The position numbers and the translations under genes are program-made. Positions 52,981-61,499 of a stretch of DNA of 64,000 bases are shown here, piece after piece. Source of the DNA: B10-G9 sp964627755. Lineage in GTDB: Bacteria; Chloroflexota; Anaerolineae; Anaerolineales; UBA11858. Each line of letters starts with the position of its first letter. Within the stretch, counting starts at the first letter, position 1. The stretch is from positions 41,962 to 105,961 of the forward strand of contig CAZVIH010000066.1 in the NCBI GenBank assembly GCA_964627755.1. Direction: 5' to 3'. Under the pieces are notes generated by a model. That model had not been told where the DNA came from. It did no database searches and saw only the letters and a list, made by a program, of their open reading frames with translations.

Positions 52981-54063
52981 ATGAAAAATATATTAATCAC
53001 TGGTGGTGCTGGATTTATTGGCTCTAACTTCATCCAATTTTTACTCAACAATCAACCCGAGGTTAATATTATTAATCTCGATTTGTTAACATATGCTGGC
53101 AGCCTTGAGAATTTATCTAATTTACCAGATCCTGCCCGACATCATTTTATCAAGGGGAGTATCTGTGATCGGGAGTTGGTTGACCAGATTCTCTTGGAAA
53201 ATGAAATTGATCTGGTAGTTCATTTTGCCGCAGAATCACATGTAGATAGATCGATTCTGGGTCCAGAAGCATTCATTCGGACAAATATCCTGGGAACATT
53301 TACACTGCTTGAAGCTGTCAGGGGATATTGGAAGGATGAATCCCAAAAATCTCGCCAGGATGTTCGATTTCACCATATTTCTACGGACGAAGTCTATGGA
53401 ACATTAAAACCACAAGATCCGGCTTTTTCAGAGCAAACTCAGATTTCTCCCAATTCACCATATGCAGCCTCAAAAGCAGCCAGTGACCATCTCGTTAGTT
53501 CTTATTTTCATACCTATGGATTGCCGGTTTCAATTACTAATTGTTCAAATAATTACGGCCCCAATCAATTTCCAGAAAAGTTAATTCCTTTGATGATCTT
53601 AAATGCTGTGGAAGGGAAACCTCTCCCAATATATGGAGATGGGCAGCAAATCCGTGATTGGTTGTATGTAGAAGATCACTGCCACGCAATCTGGTCGGTG
53701 ATTGAGAACGGAAATCCAGGCGACATCTATAATGTGGGCGGAGAGAACCAACCGTCCAATCTTGAAATAGTTCAAAATATTTGTGAAATCCTTGACCAGA
53801 GACTCCCGGATTCTGCTAATGCACCCCATTTTAGTTTAATCAAACATGTTACGGACAGACCGGGACATGACCGTCGTTATGCCATGAATATCCAAAAAAT
53901 AAAAAAGGAACTCAATTGGGAGCCAAAGATATCCCTGAAAGAAGGCCTGAACAAAACAATCGGTTGGTATCTGGATAACCCGGAATGGGTAGAAAAGATC
54001 AGAAAACATCAAGAGTATCAGAGTTGGATGAAAGATAATTACCACGATAGGGGTAACACATGA
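52981..54063 (+). CDS. rfbB: dTDP-glucose 4,6-dehydratase
   Basis: 360 aa. Cofactor loop NILITGGAGFIGSNFIQF; VHFAAESHVDRSI is the substrate-binding signature; ISTDEVYGTL carries the active Thr/Asp/Glu; and SPYAASKAASDHLV carries Tyr-xxx-Lys. It makes dTDP-4-keto-6-deoxyglucose. Its stop codon overlaps the rfbA start as ATGA. Confidence 0.96.
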   Translation: MKNILITGGAGFIGSNFIQFLLNNQPEVNIINLDLLTYAGSLENLSNLPDPARHHFIKGSICDRELVDQILLENEIDLVVHFAAESHVDRSILGPEAFIRTNILGTFTLLEAVRGYWKDESQKSRQDVRFHHISTDEVYGTLKPQDPAFSEQTQISPNSPYAASKAASDHLVSSYFHTYGLPVSITNCSNNYGPNQFPEKLIPLMILNAVEGKPLPIYGDGQQIRDWLYVEDHCHAIWSVIENGNPGDIYNVGGENQPSNLEIVQNICEILDQRLPDSANAPHFSLIKHVTDRPGHDRRYAMNIQKIKKELNWEPKISLKEGLNKTIGWYLDNPEWVEKIRKHQEYQSWMKDNYHDRGNT

Positions 54064-54929
54064 AAGGAATTATCCTCGCTGGAGGCAAAGGTACCAGGTT
54101 ATACCCACTAACTATAGGTGTAAGTAAACAGCTCTTGCCGGTTTATGATAAACCGATGATATATTATCCGTTGTCTGTGTTAATGTTGGCTGGCATCCGG
54201 GAGATCTTGGTGATCAGTACACCGGAGACTCAACCGATATACCAGAGACTTCTTGGCAGCGGAGAACAATTGGGGCTGCGCTTCGAGTATGTCATTCAAG
54301 AAAGCCCTCGGGGTTTGGCGGATGCCTTCAGGGTGGGCAGTGAATTTATTGAAGAGGATTCTGTCTCATTGATCTTGGGAGATAATATTTTTTATGGACA
54401 CGGATTACCCGATTCTCTCAGAGAAGCAGCAGCTTTGAAAAAGGGTGGATTAATTTTTGCATACAAGGTTAACGATCCAGAGAGATATGGCGTTGTGGAG
54501 TTTAATGAGAACGGGAAGGCCTTCAGTATTGAAGAAAAACCTGCAGTGCCGCGTTCTAATTATGCAGTTCCTGGTCTATATTTTTATGATAACCAGGTTG
54601 TAGAAATCGCTCATAATTTAGAACCTTCTCCAAGAGGAGAGTTAGAGATCACAGATGTGAACCGAATCTATATGGAGCGAGATGAATTAAAGGTGATTGT
54701 CATGGGTAGGGGAACGGCATGGCTTGATGCTGGTAATCCGGAATCACTTCTCCAGGCGGCTAATTTTATCCAGGCTGTGGAGGATAGGCAGGGAATGATG
54801 ATATCTTGTCCGGAGGAAATTGCCTTCGGTTTAGGATATATTGATCGCGCTCAATTACTAAAACTGGCGGATGGTCTGAAATTCACTAGCTATGGTAATT
54901 ATCTTGAGAATCTGGTCAAAAAATCCTAA
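54060..54929 (+). CDS. rfbA: glucose-1-phosphate thymidylyltransferase
   Basis: 289 aa. GIILAGGKGTRLYPLTIGVS is the nucleotide-binding loop, LLPVYDKPMIYYPLSVLMLA follows, and the metal-binding Asp is in LILGDNIFYG. The second Asp region is GRGTAWLDAGNPESLL. It joins dTTP and glucose-1-phosphate to dTDP-glucose, the first step of the rhamnose pathway. Four-base overlap with rfbB. Confidence 0.96.
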   Translation: MKGIILAGGKGTRLYPLTIGVSKQLLPVYDKPMIYYPLSVLMLAGIREILVISTPETQPIYQRLLGSGEQLGLRFEYVIQESPRGLADAFRVGSEFIEEDSVSLILGDNIFYGHGLPDSLREAAALKKGGLIFAYKVNDPERYGVVEFNENGKAFSIEEKPAVPRSNYAVPGLYFYDNQVVEIAHNLEPSPRGELEITDVNRIYMERDELKVIVMGRGTAWLDAGNPESLLQAANFIQAVEDRQGMMISCPEEIAFGLGYIDRAQLLKLADGLKFTSYGNYLENLVKKS

Positions 54930-54950
54930 CGAGTTTGGGAAGTAGGCGTT

Positions 54951-55829
54951 ATGAAGATTTTAGTTATTGGCAGTACAGGGCAACTAGGTTGGGAACTTCA
55001 GCGCTCATTATTGCCGTTGGGGAAAGTGATTCCTGTTGATTTTCCTGATATTGACTTGTCTGATCGGACGAGCATACACCAGTGGGTGAAAACGACAAAT
55101 CCAGATGTGATAATCAATGCGGCTGCATATACCGCTGTTGATCAAGCAGAAAAAGAGAGCGATCTGGCCTGGTCTATCAATTCAACTGCGCCAGGTATAC
55201 TCGCCCAGGAAGCACTTTCATTGCAAGCATTGTTAATCCATTATTCTACTGACTATGTTTTTGATGGATCAAAGGGAGAAAGTTATCAAGAAAGTGATTC
55301 GCCCAATCCCATCAATGTATATGGAGCGAGTAAGCTGGGAGGCGAACGCGAGATTAGCAAAATTGGTGGGGAATACTTGATTTTCCGGACCAGCTGGTTG
55401 TACAGCACACGTCGAGATTGTTTTGTTACCAAAGTTCTGGAATGGGCAAGAAAACATGAGGTGTTAAGAATTGTTGGGGATCAAATTGGAAGCCCTACCT
55501 GGAGTAGAACACTTGCAGATACAACAGCCCAGGCTTTGTTGCTGATGAAGTCATCAACCCAATTCTGGTCAGACGATAAATCTGGGATTTATCACCTGGC
55601 TGGGAATGGTTCTGTAAATCGCTTTGAGTGGGCCAAAACCATTCTGGACCTTGATCCCAGTAAAGAAGAACAGATCGTGGCAGAAGTTCAAGAGGCCCAA
55701 AGTGGGGATTTTGATACCCCAGCCAAGCGTCCGGAGAATTCTTCACTGGATTGTTCTTTGTTTCAAGATACCTTCCATTCTTTTTATGCATCCTGGGAAG
55801 ATACTCTGGTTGCCGCACTCTCCAAATAG
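54951..55829 (+). CDS. rfbD: dTDP-4-dehydrorhamnose reductase
   Basis: 292 aa. Cofactor loop MKILVIGSTGQLGWELQRSL, NAAAYTAVDQAEKE, HYSTDYVFDGSKGESYQE, and the Tyr-xxx-Lys in VYGASKLGGE. It reduces the last intermediate to dTDP-L-rhamnose. GGAAGTAGG lies upstream of the ATG. With rfbC, B and A it completes the pathway. Confidence 0.95.
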   Translation: MKILVIGSTGQLGWELQRSLLPLGKVIPVDFPDIDLSDRTSIHQWVKTTNPDVIINAAAYTAVDQAEKESDLAWSINSTAPGILAQEALSLQALLIHYSTDYVFDGSKGESYQESDSPNPINVYGASKLGGEREISKIGGEYLIFRTSWLYSTRRDCFVTKVLEWARKHEVLRIVGDQIGSPTWSRTLADTTAQALLLMKSSTQFWSDDKSGIYHLAGNGSVNRFEWAKTILDLDPSKEEQIVAEVQEAQSGDFDTPAKRPENSSLDCSLFQDTFHSFYASWEDTLVAALSK

Positions 55830-55914
55830 ACTGTTCCTTATTAAATAGTTTTGGATGAACACTCTTATAATGCCCTATCCCTGAAATGAACGGGTTGGAG
55901 AAACTGAGATCTTT

Positions 55915-56748
55915 ATGATTGGAACTGCTTTTTGTATAACCGGCTGGCATTTTCCTGTGGATTTTTATCAATCCCTGGCAGACCTATCTGAAGTGGATGT
56001 ATATATTATTTCCCATAAAAAAAAATCTGAGATCCCTCAATTTCTTTTTGATTTATTTGAGAAAAAGAATATTATGATTCAACCCAATATTGGCTATGAT
56101 TGGGGATGCTATCAGCAATTTCTCCAAAGCAACTTGTGGAAGCAATACGAGACTATTTTCTTCATGCATGATGATATCAAAATCAAAGATTTTGGTTTTA
56201 TAGAAGCAGCAAAATCCCTGTTAAACAAGTATGCGGTTGTTGGTAATGGCAAAGGACAGAAAACAGTTGGCCATACAGGAATTATGCTTCATCCATATGC
56301 TTATGCTCATTCTTCTTGGAAACCAGATAAATATTCCTTTAATCACTCAACGGTTAGGGGATCATTTTTTGCTACAAAACGAGAGGTGTTAGATCGTATA
56401 AGGTCATTCGAGGTTTATTGGGATCCGTTTAAGGTGAGTATAGATTTTGGAAATTGGAGCACAAAAGCATCTTGCGGAAAAATTGAAGCCGCTTTTGGTG
56501 ATAACAGTTTTGGATACCTTTCGAGTACATTTGGGGAGAGTGTATATATATCTGAATATTACCGTGGCAATTCTTCAACCCAGGTGGAGGAGTTTGTAGG
56601 AAAGAAAAGTCCTCTCTATCTTTTCATAAAAAGAATAGCGATTATTTATATCGAGCTTCTGTATAACCAGCGGCAGACCCCGTTCCGGCCCCTGTGGTTG
56701 CTGACTTTGAAGGGTTTATTACTGCCGTTCTCCTCAAAAATTTACTGA
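55915..56748 (+). CDS. rhamnan-synthesis F (RgpF)-like glycosyltransferase
   Basis: 277 aa. N-x-GYDWGCYQQFLQ near residue 60 and IFFMHDDIKIKDFGFIEA near residue 80 resemble RgpF-type proteins, in which the Asp pair would bind metal and nucleotide sugar. VRGSFFATKREVLDRI follows. The short C-terminus ends in a hydrophobic block. It follows the rhamnose genes by 85 bases, so a rhamnosyltransferase role is attractive but unproven. Confidence 0.72.
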   Translation: MIGTAFCITGWHFPVDFYQSLADLSEVDVYIISHKKKSEIPQFLFDLFEKKNIMIQPNIGYDWGCYQQFLQSNLWKQYETIFFMHDDIKIKDFGFIEAAKSLLNKYAVVGNGKGQKTVGHTGIMLHPYAYAHSSWKPDKYSFNHSTVRGSFFATKREVLDRIRSFEVYWDPFKVSIDFGNWSTKASCGKIEAAFGDNSFGYLSSTFGESVYISEYYRGNSSTQVEEFVGKKSPLYLFIKRIAIIYIELLYNQRQTPFRPLWLLTLKGLLLPFSSKIY

Positions 56749-56842
56749 AAAGTGAGAAAATATCCAGGGGGATAAGTGAATATACTGGACCATAATCTAT
56801 CCAAAATATGACCCCTGATTTGTATTGATTTATATAATACTA

Positions 56843-56895
56843 TTGACCGTTTCGTTATTTCAGCTATAATTCAAGCGCTGAATTATAGCTGAAAT
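56843..56895 (+). promoter_or_regulatory. promoter with 17-5-17 palindrome over the -10 box (site 2)
   Basis: TTGACC (56843-56848), 16-base spacer, TATAAT (56865-56870). ATTTCAGCTATAATTCA (56857-56873), loop AGCGC, and its exact reverse complement (56879-56895) enclose the -10 box. One more T-A pair extends it. The palindrome ends directly before AGGAG (56896-56900), the ribosome-binding site of the regulator gene. Architecture and inner core are the same as at 39832-39884. Confidence 0.8.
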
Positions 56896-56908
56896 AGGAG
56901 AATGGAAT

Positions 56909-57388
56909 ATGGATCTTTCTCAAGACGATCGAGAGTTAATAATGTTAGAACATATAGCCAACGACCCGGATATTAACCAGGCAACATTGGCTGAGAAACT
57001 GGATGTAGCGGTTGGTACTGTCAATTGGCATATTAAGAGGCTTGTGTCTAAGGGATACGTCAAGGCTAAAAGAGCCCAGCGAAAGAAATTACGTTATATT
57101 ATTACCCCCAAAGGAATTGCCTTACGGGCAAGATTAACTGTGCAGTACATTGAAAATCAGATGCGGCTTTATAGAGAAACCAGGCAGGAAGTTAAGAACC
57201 TTTTAGCGGAGATCAAAGAAGAGGGATATAACCAAGTCAGAATTACTGGCGATAGCGAAATCGCTGATGTTTGCCAGCTGACCTGTTTGGAACAGGGTTT
57301 TGATGTTGTTGACCGTGATGATTTCCCGACCCTGGAAGTAACTGGTTATTCGGTTACACGGAAGGATAAATCTCCAATACTGGAATAG
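56909..57388 (+). CDS. winged-helix regulator of the polysaccharide locus
   Basis: 159 aa. The N-terminal 75 residues form a winged HTH: NDPDINQATLAEKLDVAVGT, then VNWHIKRLVSKGYVKAKRAQ as recognition helix and wing. A coiled helix (residues 80-115) should dimerise it. The C-terminal 45 residues (YNQVRITGDSEIADVCQLTC, then EQGFDVVDRDDFPTLEV) look like a shortened Rossmann-type sensor in which the usual G-x-G-x-x-A loop is altered. MarR-like regulators of this build accompany exopolysaccharide genes. It probably binds its own promoter palindrome, and perhaps the one at 39846. Confidence 0.78.
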   Translation: MDLSQDDRELIMLEHIANDPDINQATLAEKLDVAVGTVNWHIKRLVSKGYVKAKRAQRKKLRYIITPKGIALRARLTVQYIENQMRLYRETRQEVKNLLAEIKEEGYNQVRITGDSEIADVCQLTCLEQGFDVVDRDDFPTLEVTGYSVTRKDKSPILE

Positions 57389-57437
57389 ATTTTAACAGAA
57401 GAACTAAGCTATCAAATTACTGATAAAGGAATATGAA

Positions 57438-58505
57438 ATGAAAAAAGCGATCATTACTGGAATCACCGGACAGGATGGTTCCTATTTAGCAGAACTGCTG
57501 CTTCATAAGGGATATGAGGTTCACGGCGTGATCCGAAGGGCAAGCACATTCAATACACGCCGACTAGATCATCTTTACCGCGATCCGCATAACGGAGAAA
57601 AGGTTCAGCTGTTTTTACATTATGGCGACCTATCCAGTTCCGACAGCCTTGAGCGGGTAGTCCACGATGTTCACCCTGATGAGGTCTACCACCTGGCAGC
57701 CCAAAGCCATGTCCGGGTTAGTTTTGACATGCCGGAATACACAGGAGATGTTACCGGGTTGGGAACGATCAGGATCCTGGAATCTATCCGGCGCTCAGGA
57801 AACAATACCCGGTTTTACCAGGCATCTACCAGTGAGCTGTTCGGCAGCGCTGCGGCCCCTCAGAGCGAAACAACCCCCTTCCAACCCCAGAGCCCTTACG
57901 CTGCGGCCAAGTTATATGCTTTCTGGGTCACAAGGAATTACTCCCAAGGTTATGGTATATTCGCTTGCAATGGTATCTTGTTTAACCACGAATCCCCCCG
58001 CAGAGGAGAGACTTTTGTAACACGGAAAATCACCATGGCGGTCGCCAGGATCAAAGCTGGTTTGCAGAAAAAACTCTACCTGGGCAACCTGGAAGCCAAG
58101 CGCGATTGGGGATACGCCCCAGAATATGTTGAGGCGATGTGGTCCATGCTTCAGCAGGATGAACCTTATGATATTGTAATTGGCACTGGCGAAGCCCACA
58201 CAGTACGGAATTTTGTCGAAGAGGCTTTTGGATATGTTGACTTGAACTACAAGGACTACGTTGAGATCGATCCACGATATTTCAGACCTACTGAAGTAAA
58301 TCATCTGGAAGCGGACACAACGAAGGCAAAAAGGATCCTAAATTGGAATCCCAAAGTCCGCTACCATGACCTGGTCCGAATTATGATGGATGCAGATCTG
58401 GAGCTGATCGGAATGGATGCTCCCGGTGATGGAAAGAAGATTGTAGAAGATAAATTTGATGACTGGCATAACTGGGAAGACCAGATTGTCAGCATGGGGA
58501 GATGA
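57438..58505 (+). CDS. gmd: GDP-mannose 4,6-dehydratase
   Basis: 355 aa. KAIITGITGQDGSYLAELLL and VHGVIRRASTFNTRRLDHL are the cofactor and substrate loops. YQASTSELFGS holds the active Thr/Ser/Glu, and SPYAAAKLYAFWVTRNY holds Tyr-xxx-Lys. LFNHESPRRGETFVTRK is the Gmd signature. It produces GDP-4-keto-6-deoxymannose. AAAGGA precedes the ATG, and the stop overlaps the fcl start. Confidence 0.96.
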   Translation: MKKAIITGITGQDGSYLAELLLHKGYEVHGVIRRASTFNTRRLDHLYRDPHNGEKVQLFLHYGDLSSSDSLERVVHDVHPDEVYHLAAQSHVRVSFDMPEYTGDVTGLGTIRILESIRRSGNNTRFYQASTSELFGSAAAPQSETTPFQPQSPYAAAKLYAFWVTRNYSQGYGIFACNGILFNHESPRRGETFVTRKITMAVARIKAGLQKKLYLGNLEAKRDWGYAPEYVEAMWSMLQQDEPYDIVIGTGEAHTVRNFVEEAFGYVDLNYKDYVEIDPRYFRPTEVNHLEADTTKAKRILNWNPKVRYHDLVRIMMDADLELIGMDAPGDGKKIVEDKFDDWHNWEDQIVSMGR

Positions 58506-59482
58506 TCATGAGTAAAACAAACTATCCTGACTCAAAAGAATTCTGGGCTGATAAAAAAGTATGTGTAACTGGTGGAGATGGATTTCTGGGTTCATTTGTT
58601 CAGGAAGTCCTGGCGGAAAGAGGTGCTAACGATGTTTTTATTCCTTTGATCGATGATTATGATCTGACTGATAAGGACAATATTCAACGCATGCTCTCGG
58701 ATGCGAAACCAGATGTGATCATTCATCTAGCAGCTCTGGCTGGAGGTATTGGAGCCAACCGGGCCCGTCCAGCCGAATTCTTTTATAAGAACCTGATGAT
58801 GGGTGTTCCACTGATGCATGAAGCCTGGCAATCTGGCGTAGATAAATTCGTAGCTATTGGTACGATTTGCGCCTATCCGAAATTCACACCGATCCCATTC
58901 CAGGAAAAAAACCTTTGGGATGGATATCCTGAAGAAACTAATGCACCTTATGGACTGGCAAAAAAGATGTTATTGGTCCAGGCTCAGGCATACAGGGAGC
59001 AATATGGATTTAATGCTATCTATTTGCTGCCTGTGAATCTTTATGGACCCCGGGACAATTTTAACCTTGAGACTTCTCATGTGATTCCCGCATTGATCAG
59101 AAAGATGATTGATGCCGTTGATAGGGGTGATAAAGAAGTGGTCTTGTGGGGCGACGGATCGCCGACCAGGGAATTTTTCTATGCCGGGGATGCGGCCCGA
59201 GGTATTGTGATGGCAGCGGAGCGATATCACGGCAGTGAACCTGTAAATCTCGGCGCGGGAATGGAGATCAGCATTAAGGATCTGGCCTTGATGATTGCTG
59301 AATTATCTGGGTATGAGGGTCAGTTAATCTGGGACACAAGCAAACCAAATGGACAACCCCGAAGAGCGCTAGATACTCAGCGGGCAAAAGATTATTTTGG
59401 TTTTGAAGCGGAAATGCCCTTTAAAGAAGGATTAAAGATTACTATTGAGTGGTATCGGGAAAATAAAGACCTGATCAAGTGA
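58502..59482 (+). CDS. fcl: GDP-L-fucose synthase
   Basis: 326 aa. Cofactor loop VCVTGGDGFLGSFVQEVL, HLAALAGGIGANRARPAEFF, FVAIGTICAYPKFTPIPF and Tyr-xxx-Lys in APYGLAKKML. The enzyme epimerises and reduces the Gmd product to GDP-L-fucose. The ATG at 58502 overlaps the gmd stop; a second ATG at 58508 is also possible. With gmd it supplies fucose to the glycan. Confidence 0.94.
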   Translation: MIMSKTNYPDSKEFWADKKVCVTGGDGFLGSFVQEVLAERGANDVFIPLIDDYDLTDKDNIQRMLSDAKPDVIIHLAALAGGIGANRARPAEFFYKNLMMGVPLMHEAWQSGVDKFVAIGTICAYPKFTPIPFQEKNLWDGYPEETNAPYGLAKKMLLVQAQAYREQYGFNAIYLLPVNLYGPRDNFNLETSHVIPALIRKMIDAVDRGDKEVVLWGDGSPTREFFYAGDAARGIVMAAERYHGSEPVNLGAGMEISIKDLALMIAELSGYEGQLIWDTSKPNGQPRRALDTQRAKDYFGFEAEMPFKEGLKITIEWYRENKDLIK

Positions 59483-59505
59483 TCAAGAACCCGGGATACA
59501 ACCAG

Positions 59506-59580
59506 TTATTCAACATTTTATCCACAATACAACGAGGAATTTTCCCCAATTATCAACAATTTTATCCACATTTATCACTT
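59506..59580. promoter_or_regulatory. cluster of DnaA-box-like sequences
   Basis: Two perfect TTATCCACA boxes (59518-59526 and 59562-59570), one TTATCAACA (59550-59558) and weaker TTATTCAAC (59506) and TTATCACTT (59572) lie in one orientation in a 119-base gap. Perfect boxes match the DnaA consensus TTATNCACA. No replication gene is nearby, so a titration or regulatory site is likelier than an origin. Confidence 0.55.
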
Positions 59581-59601
59581 GCCTTATGACTGACTGGAAA
59601 A

Positions 59602-60498
59602 ATGAGTAATATAACAATCTTCACTGCACCAAAAGCTTTTACAGATCTGCATATCAATATCATTCAGCGGAATGCTATCCAGTCCTGGAAGGACCTTGGT
59701 TCTAGGGTTGAAGTGTTTCTGGTTGGTGATGAAGAAGGGATGAAGGAGGCTGCAGCTGACCTGGGTGTCAGGCAGCTGCCTGATGTAGTCCGGAATGAAA
59801 TGGGAACACCTCTTGTCAGTTCTATTTTCAGTTTAGCAAGAGAAGCCGCTTCTTTTGAAATAATGCTCTACCTCAATGCGGATATTATATTGCTGCCGGA
59901 GTGTTTGGATGTAGTTGATACAGTCCAAAAACTTGAGGAAGATTTTTTACTGGTTGGCAGGCGTTGGGACCTGGATATTGCACGGGAAATCGACTTTTCA
60001 AATAAGTGGTGGATAGATATGAAGGAGCAGTTGATCAAAGAAGGTGGACAATGCTCCGAAAATGCAATGGATTATTTTATTTTTCCCCGCCATCTAATAA
60101 CTGATATCCCTCCATTTGCTATTGGTAGAGCTGGTTGGGATAACTGGATGATCTACAATGCTGTCCAGCAGCCCTGGCCGGTGATAGATATTACGCTTGC
60201 CAATCAAGTTATTCACCAGAATCATGATTATCACCACCTCCCCAATGGCGTTGTGCATTTTGATTTGGAAGAATCCTACCAAAATGTAAACTTGGCTGGT
60301 GGTTTTCGAACATCCTATGACCTGTTGGATGTACCGTTCATTTTCCAGAACGGCAAGATTCAACAGAATCCTATGACCATTCCGAGATTACTCCGGAAAC
60401 TGGAAAGACTTATCATGCCAGACGAACAGAAAGGTTGGCGTTGGCAAATGACCCGCCTACTGCGAAGAACCCGGCGACAAATCTCAAAAATCAGATGA
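59602..60498 (+). CDS. glycosyltransferase-like protein (GT-A type)
   Basis: 298 aa. N-terminal strand ITIFTAPKAFTDLHINIIQ, a helical region, and IMLYLNADIILLPECLDVV, in which the N-x-D plays the metal-binding role of a GT-A fold. The segment FAIGRAGWDNWMIYNA is a conserved acceptor-side motif in uncharacterised capsule glycosyltransferases. The Arg-rich C-terminal tail (RLLRRTRRQISKIR) may bind the membrane. No RBS is obvious. Sugar specificity unknown. Confidence 0.7.
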   Translation: MSNITIFTAPKAFTDLHINIIQRNAIQSWKDLGSRVEVFLVGDEEGMKEAAADLGVRQLPDVVRNEMGTPLVSSIFSLAREAASFEIMLYLNADIILLPECLDVVDTVQKLEEDFLLVGRRWDLDIAREIDFSNKWWIDMKEQLIKEGGQCSENAMDYFIFPRHLITDIPPFAIGRAGWDNWMIYNAVQQPWPVIDITLANQVIHQNHDYHHLPNGVVHFDLEESYQNVNLAGGFRTSYDLLDVPFIFQNGKIQQNPMTIPRLLRKLERLIMPDEQKGWRWQMTRLLRRTRRQISKIR

Positions 60499-60502
60499 CA
60501 AA

Positions 60503-61492
60503 ATGACAAGATTTGGAATGAATCCAGCCAGAAATAAAAACATCTCCTATTCACCTTCCCGTGTTACGGCTGCTATGATGTCCTATATCCCTAACCTGGA
60601 AGGATATTTTACCTATCGCTTGGATGTGTTGAAATTATCCCTGGATAGCTTAATTCACAGCGTTGCTGGAAGATCTGACATTGTGGTTATGAATAATGGC
60701 AGTTGTGCTGAGGTAGGTAATTACCTAAATCATCAACTTGAGATTGGTAGGATTGATTATCTGATCCAATCTCGCAGAAATCTTGGAGTGATCGGGGGAT
60801 TAAAAGTCCTTTTCAACGCTATCCCAGGGGAAGTAATTGCTTACAGTGATGATGATGTGTTCTATTATCCCGGTTGGCTTGATGCCCATCTCGAAATATT
60901 GGATAAATTTCCAAAGGCAGGTATGATCAGCGGTGCTCCTGTAGGTTACTCCTCTGAACACGCGGTCAAAGCTGTTGAGGAATTTATTTCCAGTGCATCT
61001 CAAGATTTGACTGTGATGGAAAAACCAAGGATCGATGATTGGGAAGAAAGCTGGGCAATCAGCACAGGCAGGCCTGCTGCTGAACATCTACAAGCTGTAA
61101 AAAACACACCAAATATTCATTTGACTTACCAGGGAGTGGAAGCTATTCAATCAGCCAAACACTTCCAGTTTGTCACACCAAAAAAGGTGATCTGTGAAGC
61201 ATTTTCTCCGGATTGGAGTGGGTCCTTAATGGATGGTTTGGTCACTTTGGATGAATCAGTAGACAACCTGGGTTATTTACGATTGACGACGCCCCTTCGT
61301 TATACCAGGCATATAGGTAATACCATCTCAAAAGACATACAGCAAGAAGCTGATAGATTGGGTTTAAAGACAATTACAGAGGTTTCAGATATCCAGGAGC
61401 ATGAACACTGGCTCTTGCGAATACCGGGTAGTGGGCGCATTCTGTGGCCTCTATACCGTTGGTTATTTAAAGTTCTACACAAAGTGAAGTAG
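60503..61492 (+). CDS. glycosyltransferase, GT2-like
   Basis: 329 aa. GT-A fold: SDIVVMNNGS as the first nucleotide-binding strand, NLGVIGGLKVLFNAIPGE, then VIAYSDDDVFYYPGWLDAHL with the Asp triad for metal and sugar nucleotide. The GMISGAPVGYSS region follows. C-terminal 90 residues are less conserved. It starts four bases after the previous stop, so the two are read together. Confidence 0.82.
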   Translation: MTRFGMNPARNKNISYSPSRVTAAMMSYIPNLEGYFTYRLDVLKLSLDSLIHSVAGRSDIVVMNNGSCAEVGNYLNHQLEIGRIDYLIQSRRNLGVIGGLKVLFNAIPGEVIAYSDDDVFYYPGWLDAHLEILDKFPKAGMISGAPVGYSSEHAVKAVEEFISSASQDLTVMEKPRIDDWEESWAISTGRPAAEHLQAVKNTPNIHLTYQGVEAIQSAKHFQFVTPKKVICEAFSPDWSGSLMDGLVTLDESVDNLGYLRLTTPLRYTRHIGNTISKDIQQEADRLGLKTITEVSDIQEHEHWLLRIPGSGRILWPLYRWLFKVLHKVK

Positions 61493-61499
61493 AAAAAAT

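Noticed and set aside
59506..59580. A replication origin
   Set aside because: No dnaA, dnaN, rpmH or parAB genes are nearby, no AT-rich unwinding element is obvious, and the flanks are sugar genes in one direction.
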